Assembly: GCA_013423325.1 (NCBI GenBank)
Contig: BLJB01000255.1
Coordinates: forward strand, 1 to 36,001
Source of the DNA: Usnea hakonensis
Taxonomy: Eukaryota > Ascomycota > Lecanoromycetes > Lecanorales > Parmeliaceae
Direction: 5' to 3'
Length of the DNA: 36,001 bases
Program-made: the position numbers and the translations under genes
The notes under the pieces: model-generated
What the model was told of the DNA's origin: nothing
Seen by the model: the letters and a program-made list of their open reading frames with translations, nothing else
Databases searched by the model: none
Shown: piece after piece, positions 1-9,117 of the stretch
How the letters are laid out: every line of letters begins with the position of its first letter
Numbering within the stretch: position 1 is the first letter of the stretch

Positions 1-131
1 TCCGCGTCGTTATGCCTCTCTTCCTCCGAAGGAGTGTCTCCCTCTGCGTCTGTATCTAGCAGTGTCTCTTCCTTCCCTGGTTCCCCACCTATCGTGAATA
101 GCGTCTCTTCATGTTGGTTGTTGTACTTCAT
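1..131 (-). other. possible partial reading frame leaving the left edge
   Basis: Read on the minus strand, an ATG at 131-129 opens a frame of 43 codons with no stop up to the window edge. The peptide is strongly acidic and Glu/Asp/Thr-rich, for example EETLFTIGGEPGKEE. This stretch is GC-balanced, while everything from 132 onward is very AT-rich, so it is a distinct island. It could be the 5' end of a real gene, a surviving piece of a transposon protein, or chance. I recognise no family, and the piece is too short to decide. Confidence 0.22.
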
Positions 132-428
132 CTTTTTTCCTAGTATTCTATATATCTTTATTCAGTATACTAGTTATATTAACTATTATCTTCCTATTCT
201 TTTTATATTTCGGAATAATAGGAAAAAGTATTTTCCTAGAAAATAGAAGCTTTTTTAGTAGCTTCTAACTACTTTTAGTAAAATTTCTTAATTATAAAAA
301 TCTAATATATAATAGCTTTCGGGTAGAAATTAGACTATTATTAAGATTAATAACTTTAGCTTCTATTTTAATTCTTATAATTATCTCTTCTTCCTCTACC
401 TAGATAGAAGATAGAAAGTACTAAATAA

Positions 429-586
429 TGTTACGAGTGTGACTACTTGTAGGGCTGATGCAGAGCTGAAGGAGACACGTGACCTCCTTCCTATTCGGGT
501 TTAGCGCCTTGGTACCTCTCTGCCTACATATCTTTCTCACACCTATACATAGATTTTACCTCCTCATCAATTGAATCCTCGTTACA
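429..586. repeat. LTR-like segment, copy A
   Basis: This 158-bp stretch begins TGTTACGAG and ends CTCGTTACA, so it has the TG...CA ends of an LTR with a near-perfect short terminal inverted repeat (one mismatch). It is clearly richer in G and C than its surroundings. Its core (CCTATTCGGG, then CCTTGGTACCTCTCTGCCTACATA) resembles the core of the segment at 1527-1708. I found no clear target-site duplication, and the internal 940 bp between the two segments is too short and too mutated to assign. It could be a solo LTR or part of a nested, broken element. Confidence 0.4.
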
Positions 587-1526
587 TACCACTATTGACA
601 TATGTCTAGTTGCAGTCCTAACAAATAATTCGATAATATTAAATTAGACCCGCTTATAATTTATAGTAGCTATTAAGATATTAATAAATCTTAATAAGTC
701 TAAGTATTTAATTATTAGCCTCTTTACTATTAATTAGTATAAGTATATAACTAATTAGGAGGATAGTAAGAAAAAGATTAATATTCGAAACTCTACTATC
801 TAGAACCCTATTAATTCTAGTACTACTAGAACGGTCTAGGCTAATAAGAATTTAGAAAAGAATTATAGTACCTATTAATATTTTACTAATATTACTATAT
901 TAATTAGATTTAAGGTTATTAGAATCTAGAAGCTTAATCTTAGTAATTATAATATATCTTAAACTAGGTATTCTTTTTTAATTCTAAGACTTAAATAAAA
1001 AAAGTAATAGTTATTATAAAAGATAAAGAATCTATAAAAGCTCTTAGCTCTACTATAATATCTTAATAAGTAAATAATAATTAGTTTTTTATACTATTAA
1101 TATTAGTAGCCTTTATATAATATAAGATAGTCTAAATATAACTAGCTAGCTTCTAGTATATTCTAATATTATATAAAGAGTAATACTTTAAAATTAGCTT
1201 TTAAAGTATCTCTATAGTAGTTTCCTTAAATCTTTTAATAATTATAGAATATTATTCTTTAACTCTATTTTTATTAATATATAGGCTTACTTATTCTAGA
1301 TTTAAAAGTTTTATAATATATTAAGCTAATACTATACCTTTTAATATAATATTAAGATTAGTTCTAATAATTACTATACTTTTAATAGTAGCTAGATTAT
1401 AGATCTATTCTATAAAAAGGATTAGGCTTCTATAATATATATCTTTTTTAATAGTAATTATTTCGCCTTTACTATAAGACTTATTAAAGTATAGATTAAA
1501 ATAGTCTAGATTTATAATATTCTACT

Positions 1527-1708
1527 TGTCACGAGCGGTCCCTACCTCTCAACACATGGTTATCAAGGCGGGTGCCTAATCGGGACTAGTGGCTTGGCGC
1601 CCTAGCTCTCTACATATTTATGTCTTCTTCCTTCCTGTATATAGGCTCCTTACCTAGTTATCTTATTCAATATACCTATATGATATTACCTCTATACCGG
1701 TCCTGACA
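1527..1708. repeat. LTR-like segment, copy B
   Basis: This 182-bp segment begins TGTCACGAGCGG and ends CCGGTCCTGACA, which pair as an imperfect 12-bp terminal inverted repeat (10 of 12). Like the segment at 429-586 it has TG...CA ends and keeps a higher GC content than its flanks. The shared core is CCTAATCGGG followed by CTTGGCGCCCTAGCTCTCTACATA. The two copies are related but not near-identical, so they are unlikely to be the two LTRs of one recent insertion. Confidence 0.4.
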
Positions 1709-2340
1709 CTATAACTAGGTCGCCCCCTTATTATATTCGTGGTTTGTAGCTTACGAATTAAAAAATTTAGCCTATAGGAGCTCGGTTTTTTTCTTCTTTA
1801 TTGACAGGAAAGACTTCGTATCCCTAGGTAGGCCTTACCAAACAGGCATACTAAATCGTCTTATAGAACGTACTATATATAAGACACGTTGATAGTGCTA
1901 GCAATTCGGACTTAGAAGGCCTGAGAGATAAACAAGCTTGATCCTTCGTATAGTACGAAGACAAAGAAAACTCGCATTATTCGTACGGCTTACGAATTGC
2001 AAAGAAGACGCCAAAACACCATTAAAAAACCTCCGGTTGTTCCCTAGAAAAGAACGACTTTACACTTATTTTTTTACCAAATTCATTATATCCACCTAAG
2101 AGGCCGTAGGAGCACGTACTCCGCCTTACTCCGCGGCGACGACGTTATAACAAACCCCCCTATTAAGTAAACGGTATTCGAAAGTACTCGTATCATAGTA
2201 TATTAAGTATTTAGGGCTTGTGATTCGATAAATATACGATTATATTAAGATATTTATTACAAACTTGTCTCTTAACACCTACTTTTTAATACTTTTATTT
2301 TTTTCTATTTTTCTTCTCCCCCTTCTCTTTCTTTCTTTAC

Positions 2341-2962
2341 CATATTAATATAGCAAAAACCGAGATAGATCGGAAACTCGAACATATAGCAAAAGAGGTC
2401 GCAAATCGATAAATATTATATATCCCAATCTCTATAGACGATAATACGGTTACTATAAGTCTATATATTATAGTATCTATTAAATAGCTCTAGTCCTAGG
2501 CCTCGGATAACCCCTAAAAGCTATTAGAGTATATTGATAAGATCCGATCGGATAGAGATATCTTCTTCGAAGTAGTAAAGGGTTATAAACTATTATAGAA
2601 CGAGTTAAAAGAGGCTAAGAAGACTAAACCTAATAGATCTTAATCTAAGAAGAAGTATAAAGAGACTCCTATCACCGCCCTAAAGGAGAAACGCCTTACT
2701 AGAAAATTACCAGACCCTCCTATATTCACAAACGGAATCGATCCCACCTAGGAGGAATAGGTACATCAAATCGAACGCAAGCTCATAATAAACGAGGATT
2801 ACTATACTACCGGCTTGGCCGAGTTAGCTTACGTCCTATCTCGCCTAGGAGGTAAAGTAGCTACATTTACATCAAACCGAAGCCGTTAGAGCTAGCGTCA
2901 ATATAAAGGGGGTAGAGGAATACGAGCGTAGGAGGTACCGAGCGATAGTAGTCGAAGGTAGT
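2341..2962 (+). pseudogene. Ty3/gypsy retrotransposon gag remnant, RIP-inactivated
   Basis: One continuous frame can be followed from about 2341 to 2962. It encodes a segment of the kind found in fungal gypsy gag proteins: LPDPPIFTNGIDPT, then two stops where the family has Trp (pattern DPTWxxW), then QIERKL and LAELAYVLSRLGGKVA. Upstream in the same frame are DKIRSDRDIFFEVVKGYKLL and a Lys-rich stretch. I count 13 in-frame stops (first bases 2410, 2485, 2491, 2497, 2515, 2596, 2641, 2749, 2758, 2887, 2893, 2929, 2959), all TAG or TAA and none TGA. That is what C-to-T/G-to-A mutation of CAG, CAA and TGG codons produces. The start ATG may have become ATA near 2331-2340. The frame runs into an NN gap and is not recovered beyond it, so no protease, reverse transcriptase or integrase is visible. 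Confidence 0.72.
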
Positions 2963-2964
2963 NN
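2963..2964. other. assembly gap (NN) inside the retroelement
   Basis: Two N bases interrupt the gag remnant. The frame on the left does not continue on the right, so the real gap is probably larger than two bases or the join is artificial. Confidence 0.9.
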
Positions 2965-3077
2965 CCTAGTAGTAGTGATACTATAAAGGTTTCCCTTATA
3001 TCATTGCTATAGAGCTTCCCGTAATTATCTTTCATATAGTTAGATAGACACGAGTATGAATTCCAATCCAATCCAAT
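2965..3077. repeat. direct repeat, less mutated copy
   Basis: This 113-bp sequence recurs at 3439-3551 (offset 474) with 12 mismatches and no gaps. At every mismatch this copy has C or G where the other has T or A. Its left end abuts the NN gap, so the full repeat may be longer. The right end contains a short TCCAA tandem run. Confidence 0.85.
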
Positions 3078-3438
3078 CCAACTATAAATATAATTAATTA
3101 AAATAAAATACTAAATATATCTTTATCTTTTATTTAAGGCTAGAACGATTTAGACTAATATTTCTAAAATCTATAAAAATAAGTAATCTATAGAGAATAT
3201 TAATTACCTTAAAGGGGGCGAGAGCGTTAATTAGATAATTAATCTAATTTAGCCTTCTAGACTAATATTCTCTAATAAAAGATTAGCTATATAGAGGAGG
3301 AGTACTCTAAAGGGTACTAATAAAGATATAAAAAAGATAGAGATACGCGTATATAAAAAGCCCTAAGTAATAGTAATCGAAAATAATATATAGAATTAAA
3401 ATAGTAGAAATAAGTAGAAGTATAATAAGATTTTTTAC

Positions 3439-3551
3439 TCTAATAGTAGTAATACTATAAAGGTTTTTCTTATATTATTACTATAGAGCTTCCCGTAATT
3501 ATCTTTTATATAGTTAGATAGATACGAGTATAAATTTCAATCTAATCCAAT
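3439..3551. repeat. direct repeat, more mutated copy
   Basis: This is the second copy of the 113-bp repeat at 2965-3077. All 12 differences are transitions, C-to-T or G-to-A, and all run in one direction. Seven of them lie in a CpA/TpG context, the preferred RIP site. It may be part of an LTR or other repeat edge, but its element is not identifiable. Confidence 0.85.
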
Positions 3552-5336
3552 ATAAAAAGTTTTATAATATAGATAATTAATAGCTAAAATAATAACTAGA
3601 ATAATATTTATAGTTATATTATAAAATAGTAATTAGAATAATAATTAGAAATCTAAGAGTAGAAGTTTTAAAAATAAAAGATTAAGGGTTAAGAGTTAAA
3701 AATTATAAAAATCGAATATTAAAGATTATAGAAACTAAATATATTAATCTCTTTATAAATTAGTAGATTAGATTTTAGATTTTAAAAAGATTAAGTCTCT
3801 CTTTAGATATTTATTTATAAGTATCTATACGCGTAAGTATCTATTAGGTACCCGCTCTATATCTAAGACCCGATTTAGATTTAACCCTTCTAAGATCCGA
3901 TCTACGCGTAGGTTAAATTAAAGGGTTAAATTTTAGACCCGATCTAACCCTTTTCGAGGCGTATTTATAATCTATTATTTTAAAATTATATAATTCCCTA
4001 AATATATAGATAGATTTAGAATTCTTAATAAATATTTAATAATATTAGAATTAATTAAAGTAGCGCTCGCGTTAAGCGAGTAGACGAGCTATTTATCTAA
4101 ATCTCTAATTTAAGTCTAGAAGCTATTAATATTATCTTCTATCTTCTTCTATTAATATTCTAATTATTTAGTAATATTAATTTCTAATTAATTATATTTA
4201 GTTTTTAGATTATAAATAGTTTCGCTATTATAATTAAAAGCTATTTTTAATATTTTTTAAAATTAATCTAGATTATTATTAATAGTCTTAATTAAGACTT
4301 AATTATTATTTAGACCTATTAGAGTAGCTAAAATTATATCTTTAAAAATTAGTTTAGATTAGTTTTAGCTAGTTAATTAGAAAGTACTATTAGATATTAA
4401 TATTAATTTAAAAAACTAAGAGAAGTTTCGAGATATAGTAATAGAAGTATAATAATAATACTATAGTATAAATAATATTTATAATATTAAGATTTAAATT
4501 AAGATCTATAAATATATAGATTAATATTAATAATTTAGCTTTACTAATTATAATAGAGGCTAGTTATATAAAACGAATACGAAGAGAAAAGAAAGAAAAA
4601 GAGAGTTTACTTAAAAGATTTACCATTTAAATACCCGTACCCTATACGCTAGTAATCGATATATATATTTAGAATAAGTAAATATAAATATAAATATTAT
4701 ATACTATATATATATTAAGAAACCGTAACACTTTAACGTTAAGTCTTATTTATTCGAAGGCTCTAATCCTCGTAATCTTTTTATCTATATAGCCGTTATC
4801 TCCGCTCTAGCTAAATACTTTCCTTCTATTCACGTTTTCGCCCTTATCTACAAAATCGACCTCGTATAAAATATATTTAGAGACTAAGTAATTTAGAACC
4901 GTACTCTTACTATTTAGTAAAAGATTAAAGGTATATAGTATAACTATATAATTTCTAAGTATAGTAGTACTTACTCGGATATATATTATACTAGAATATA
5001 TACTATTAGAGTTAGGGCTTCCCCTAGTAGCTAGTATATACTCGTATCTCCTACTATACTTTTTTATATATAATTAAGCTCTATAGCCGGTAATATAATT
5101 AAGAATATTATAAATATATATTATACTTATAAGTATTCTAATTAACGAATTATAAAAATATATATAAAAGATCTAGATCGAGATAACTCTAACTTTTTAT
5201 ATAAGTTTTATAGTATTTATTAACTTACTTTATCTTTCTTTTTTAAATAATTATTATAACTATTTTATCTAGACTATATAGGCTACTATAGATTTCGTAT
5301 ACTATTACTATATAAATAGCGTAGTGGGAAGAAAAT

Positions 5337-5416
5337 CACCATTTTTGGTACCTACCACCAAATTTAGATAGGAAGCCCTAACCCTAATGGTGCATATCCC
5401 AGTGTGGTGCATATCC
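5337..5416. other. nested palindrome and short repeats at the AT/GC boundary
   Basis: At the switch from AT-rich to normal DNA there is an outer inverted repeat, CACCATT (5337-5343) with AATGGTG (5386-5392). It encloses an inner one, TTTGGT (5344-5349) with ACCAAA (5357-5362). Between the arms lies a two-unit telomere-like CCCTAACCCTAA (5376-5387). Just to the right, TGGTGCATATCC occurs twice (5389-5400 and 5406-5417, approximately). It may be the end of a transposon. The remaining 5'-flanking DNA up to the arp1 start shows nothing else clear. Confidence 0.4.
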
Positions 5417-5616
5417 GGGTATATACGAGTAGCCTAGCGCTTCGCGTCTCAGAACATTGAATTTCCCAGACTGCCTAAGCAAGAGAGCTTTTTTAACGAA
5501 AAATCCACAAGTATGATACCTCTGCTCATCATATTCCGAGATGCTTACCGGTAGTATTTTTGTGCATCTACCTGCCATTTCCATTGCCAGTTTGGGCCCA
5601 CCAGGTCCTTGCAAAC

Positions 5617-6945
5617 ATGACAGAGACGCTCCACAACGCGCCAATAGTACTCGATAATGGGAGTGGAACAATACGAGCTGGCTTCGCTGGCGAGGACCTC
5701 CCCAAATGCTACTTCCCATCTTACGTGGGTAGGCCAAAACACTTAAGGGTGCTGGCTGGGGCTCTGGAAGGGGATGTGTTCATTGGCAAAAGAGCGGAGG
5801 AGTATAAAGGATTATTGAAAATAAGATACCCGCTCGAGCACGGCATTGTAACAGACTGGGATGATATGGAGCAAATATGGCAGTTTGTGTATCAGGAAGA
5901 ATTGAGGACTTTGAGTGAAGAAGTATGCCGCCTACTGGATTGCCTGCGCAATGTGCCTGAATTGCCTCCCGAACTTGGCTGACCAGAGATCTTCGTATCA
6001 ACAGCACCCAGTCCTTCTCACGGAACCTCCCCTCAATCCACGAGCAAATCGGGACACTGCCGCCCAAATTCTCTTCGAGACTTTCAATGTTCCGGCACTG
6101 TACACTTCCATCCAAGCCGTCCTTTCACTCTACGCATCCGGTCGCACAACAGGAATAGTTCTCGATGCAGGCGATGGCGTTTCACACGCAGTACCAGTCT
6201 ACGAAGGCTTCGCAATGCCGAGCAGTATACGGCGAATCGACGTTGCGGGCAGAGATGTGACGGAGTACATGCAGTTGCTACTCAGGAAGAGTGGTTACGT
6301 GTTTCATACGAGTGCGGAGAAGGAGACTGTCAGGGATATCAAGGAGAAGCTCTCATATGTGGCGTTGGACTCGAGAAAGGAGGAGAAAGAATGGATGCAG
6401 CATGCAGGACGGCCAGATAGCAAGGTCGCGGAGTATCCGCTACCGGATGGGAATAAGATAAAGGTTGGTACTCCCCGTACATTCTCAAGAATAACGAGGC
6501 TGAGCGAGGATAGATTGGTTCAGAGAGGTATCGCGCGCCTGAGATACTGTTCGACCCTGAGATTATTGGGCTCGAATACCCAGGAGTTCATCAAATCGTT
6601 GTCGATGCAATCAACAGGACGGACATGGACCTTCGGAAATCTCTTTTTGGCAACATTGTGCTGTCAGGGGGCTCAACGCTCACCAAGGGATTCGGAGACC
6701 GGCTGTTGCATGAAGTACAGAGACTGGCGGTCAAGGACATGAGGATCAAGATTTTTGCTCCTCCAGAGAGGAAGTACAGCACCTGGATAGGGGGTAGTAT
6801 TCTTGCCGGGCTGAGTACTTTCCGGAAGGTTTGTCATCCGGCACCCCATAATCAGAGACTTGCACTAAAGTATACTCGGCAGATGTGGGTTAACATCGAT
6901 GACTGGCACGAGAATCCTGATATCATTCATACCAAATTCAATTAG
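5617..6945 (+). CDS. arp1: Arp1 (centractin), actin-related subunit of dynactin
   Basis: Arp1 forms the short actin-like filament at the core of dynactin, the cofactor that links cytoplasmic dynein to cargo; in Neurospora the gene is ro-4. Exons are 5617-5922, 6005-6463, 6514-6828 and 6883-6945, giving 380 aa, normal for the family. The actin-fold nucleotide loops are intact: VLDNGSGTIRAGFAGEDLPK near residue 11, TTGIVLDAGDGVSHAVPVYEG around residue 150, and IVLSGGSTLTKGFGDRL near residue 300. The C-terminus WIGGSILAGLSTF...WHENPDIIHTKF is diagnostic of Arp1 rather than actin. The start is the ATG at 5617, where the conserved TETLHNAPIVLDNG begins; an in-frame ATG upstream at 5560 would add a non-conserved leader. 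The intron 2 acceptor at 6513 restores the conserved KIKIGSERYRAPE junction. Intron 3 is 54 nt with no stop. The gene starts about 280 bp from the RIP block. Confidence 0.95.
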
Positions 6946-8330
6946 AGAGATAGACTTGGTTTGACTGCCAGCCTATGCTTACTCTACCATAATGGTCAAC
7001 CATGGAAAGCAATTCGTCACTAGAGTATTCAAACGCTCGATACTCTGAATGCAGAGGTCGGGCTCATGTTTGGGAATGAATTCGCAGGGACATACTAACA
7101 GAGCGAGATCAACAACCCCCGGCCTTAGCATTTGCAGACCGTTAATAAGCTTGCACACTTTGTTCTCGGTAAGTACCCCAGGTTTCGGAAGGTTGTACCT
7201 GATCACTAAAAGCGGAGACACGACGCTACTACTCGAACCCAAGTTTGGGGCCAACTATTTCAAGCTGGCGTGGGAAAGGTTTGTTAACCGGGTCGAGAGC
7301 TGCGGTAAACATGAGGCTAAAGGGGGTTTGAAGCGGGCAGCTGGATGTCTTGGAATTCCTATTGCACCTCGGCTGCTGTCAACAAAATGCAAGAAACACT
7401 GCATCGGCGATGAAGATTTGTACGACATGCAGTGGACGTGTCACGTTCTTCAACTGGATGAATCAGTAGGCAGGGTTCTACAAATACCCAAAGGGCTATG
7501 GAATTCTCATTACCCCCATTATTCGCAGCATTACCCTCACGAAACTACCCCTCCCTGAAGCAATGTGGTTTATTTTGGATCAAAGCGTAAGCAAATAACG
7601 GAGAGACTACCTAAAGTAACCACACGCTCCCGACATGAGAAGCATGACTGGATAATAATGGATATACTCTCACGCCATGAGTGCTTCTAATTACGTTTTG
7701 CCTTCTATTATTCTCCGCCTTCAAAAGCAGCGGGTGAAAATTCTCACATCACACCATGATGACCTGGCTCGCCCGGCTCTTGGGGGAGCTCTTGGCGTAA
7801 TATCTTGCGCCCAATTGAGGATTTTAGAGTTGAAGCCGAGAAGGCTTTTCTCCAAAACCTGACGCCGCCTTTGTTGGAGATTTCGCCTTACTTACCTCAT
7901 CGGTTGCCGTTAACTGCAAGGTGCGCGTCGCTTGGTCGCGGTCCCTCGGTCACACATGACTGAGAATTTGATAGGTTAAGACTTGCCTTTCCAGTTAATG
8001 GAATAGTATTCTCACTGAACCGCCATGCAATCTTCCAACATGTCATTATTACCAAGGCGGTGGCACCGATGGGCGAGGAGGATATATTAAGGGGGTGAGA
8101 ATGCAACTGTCTCCTTCATTCAGTACTCATTCATCAGAATACCAAGCATCAATACTCCCATTAAAGTCACCATTCAATAATCGACCGTACGCATCTATCC
8201 AACACAAACACATCCAACCACCGTCCTCCACACAACCCCAAAACACATCTCACGAGTGACGCCCTCGTCCTCGAATCCCTCTCCGGCCGCCTTCCCACCC
8301 TCGGCCTCCCACACCGCCACAACAACCACA
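6946..8330. other. intergenic region arp1 to DUF3602 gene, with promoter
   Basis: No convincing gene. Two small overlapping frames exist, 7049-7558 (+, 169 codons) and 7254-6979 (-, 91 codons), but neither resembles a family I know and their residue composition is unremarkable. The right third reads like a promoter and leader: a TATA-like box at 8082-8089, then from about 8110 a CA/CT-rich leader with few G residues, typical of well-expressed fungal genes. An ATG-less GTG-led extension at 8256 is leader, not coding. Confidence 0.5.
8082..8095 (+). promoter_or_regulatory. TATA-like box with adjacent AGGGG motif
   Basis: ATATATTA at 8082-8089 is followed directly by AAGGGGG, which contains the AGGGG core of a stress response element. 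It lies about 245 bp upstream of the ATG at 8331 and just before a pyrimidine-rich leader. This is consistent with a core promoter for the DUF3602 gene. A true STRE normally lies upstream of the TATA box, so that part is weak. Confidence 0.4.
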
Positions 8331-8804
8331 ATGTCCATCACCACCACAACAACAACCCCCTCCTTCACCCTCCACGAACCCACCCCCCACCACCCCCCCA
8401 AAATCCTCTTCGGCCGCGGCGGCGCCGGCAACCGCACCTCCCACCCCGCCCCACCAACCTCCCTCCTCACCACAACCACCCTCTCCCCCCACCCCGCACT
8501 CCCAAAAACAACAAAATCATCCCCCTACCCGCCCAGCCACCACTCCACCTCCACCTCCTCTACCACCTCCGCCTCCTCCTCCTCCGCAAAATCGCAAAAC
8601 AGCAGCCCGCACTACAGCACCGGCAGAGGCGGCGCGGGCAACATGTATCCTGCGGGGGAGGAGAGGCGCGTGTTTAGTTTCGATGAGGAGTTGGCGGTGG
8701 AGGGGAAGGTGGGGGGTGCGCCGGTTTTCCATGTGGGGAGGGGGGGGAGGGGGAATTTGGTTGTTGGGGGGTTGTTGGGGAGGGGAGGGGGGAGGAAGAT
8801 CTGA
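8331..8804 (+). CDS. DUF3602 / Par32-like GRGGAGN-repeat protein
   Basis: A single exon encodes 157 aa. The hallmark of the DUF3602 family is a repeated GRGGxGN box, and three copies are visible: FGRGGAGN near residue 27, TGRGGAGN near residue 98 and VGRGGRGN near residue 136. Between them lie Thr/Ser/Pro/His-rich disordered spacers. The budding-yeast relative Par32 is phosphorylated after rapamycin and is linked to TORC1 and ammonium-transporter control; whether this protein acts likewise is inference. The start is the ATG at 8331 in the context CACAATGTC. The same frame is open upstream to a GTG at 8256, which is not a plausible start here. The coding strand is almost G-free up to about 8610 and then extremely G-rich, so codon use flips within the gene. 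The C-terminal end is GRGGGRKI. Confidence 0.8.
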   Translation: MSITTTTTTPSFTLHEPTPHHPPKILFGRGGAGNRTSHPAPPTSLLTTTTLSPHPALPKTTKSSPYPPSHHSTSTSSTTSASSSSAKSQNSSPHYSTGRGGAGNMYPAGEERRVFSFDEELAVEGKVGGAPVFHVGRGGRGNLVVGGLLGRGGGRKI

Positions 8805-9117
8805 TCCTGCGTGGCAATTGGTAGTTAAAAGTCCTTTGGGGTTGGGTTGGTTGTGGGTGGGTCTGTTTGATTTTGCTTTGCTTGGGGCTGGGGGTTTCGG
8901 TGAGTACCGTTGCGGAGTTTCACTGGCGCCAGATACCCCAATGTAGCGAGCATGGAGCGTTGACAGGGTTTGATGTATATATGCACGCAATCATGACGGT
9001 TATATCGTTGAGCGTACCACTGCAGATTTCATCGCTTAAGGTTCTTTTGCAAACGTGCATCAAGACCATCTCGTATCATAATGCATTCTACGTGCAATAA
9101 TTGTTGTGGGTACCCAT
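8805..9117. other. convergent 3' intergenic spacer
   Basis: This 313-bp spacer lies between the 3' ends of the DUF3602 gene (+) and the 540-aa gene (-). It starts G/T-rich, continuing the skew of the upstream gene, and then returns to balanced composition. Small frames here have no recognisable content. It presumably holds both 3' UTRs. Confidence 0.6.

Larger units (their letters stand above)
132..5330. repeat. AT-rich RIP-mutated transposon block
   Basis: About 5.2 kb is dominated by A, T and TpA steps, with stop codons in all frames and no intact gene. Recognisable pieces inside are two LTR-like segments, a Ty3/gypsy gag remnant and a diverged direct repeat, each listed separately. The rest (roughly 132-428, 587-1526, 1709-2340, 3078-3438 and 3552-5330) I could not assign to any element. 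The block matches what RIP leaves behind in ascomycetes: C-to-T and G-to-A changes in duplicated DNA. Such blocks are usually heterochromatic, but that is inferred from other fungi and not visible here. The right boundary is sharp, about 280 bp before the arp1 start codon. Confidence 0.85.

Noticed and set aside
5376..5387. Interstitial telomere
   Set aside because: Only two TTAGGG units are present, too few to argue for a telomere or fusion point.
7049..7558. 169-codon plus-strand frame after arp1
   Set aside because: No recognisable domain, an overlapping antisense frame of similar quality, and a position in the spacer before a clear promoter. Kept only as a note in the intergenic entry.
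8256..8330. N-terminal extension of the DUF3602 protein
   Set aside because: The extension begins with GTG, not ATG. The ATG at 8331 has a better context, and the extra residues look like translated leader.
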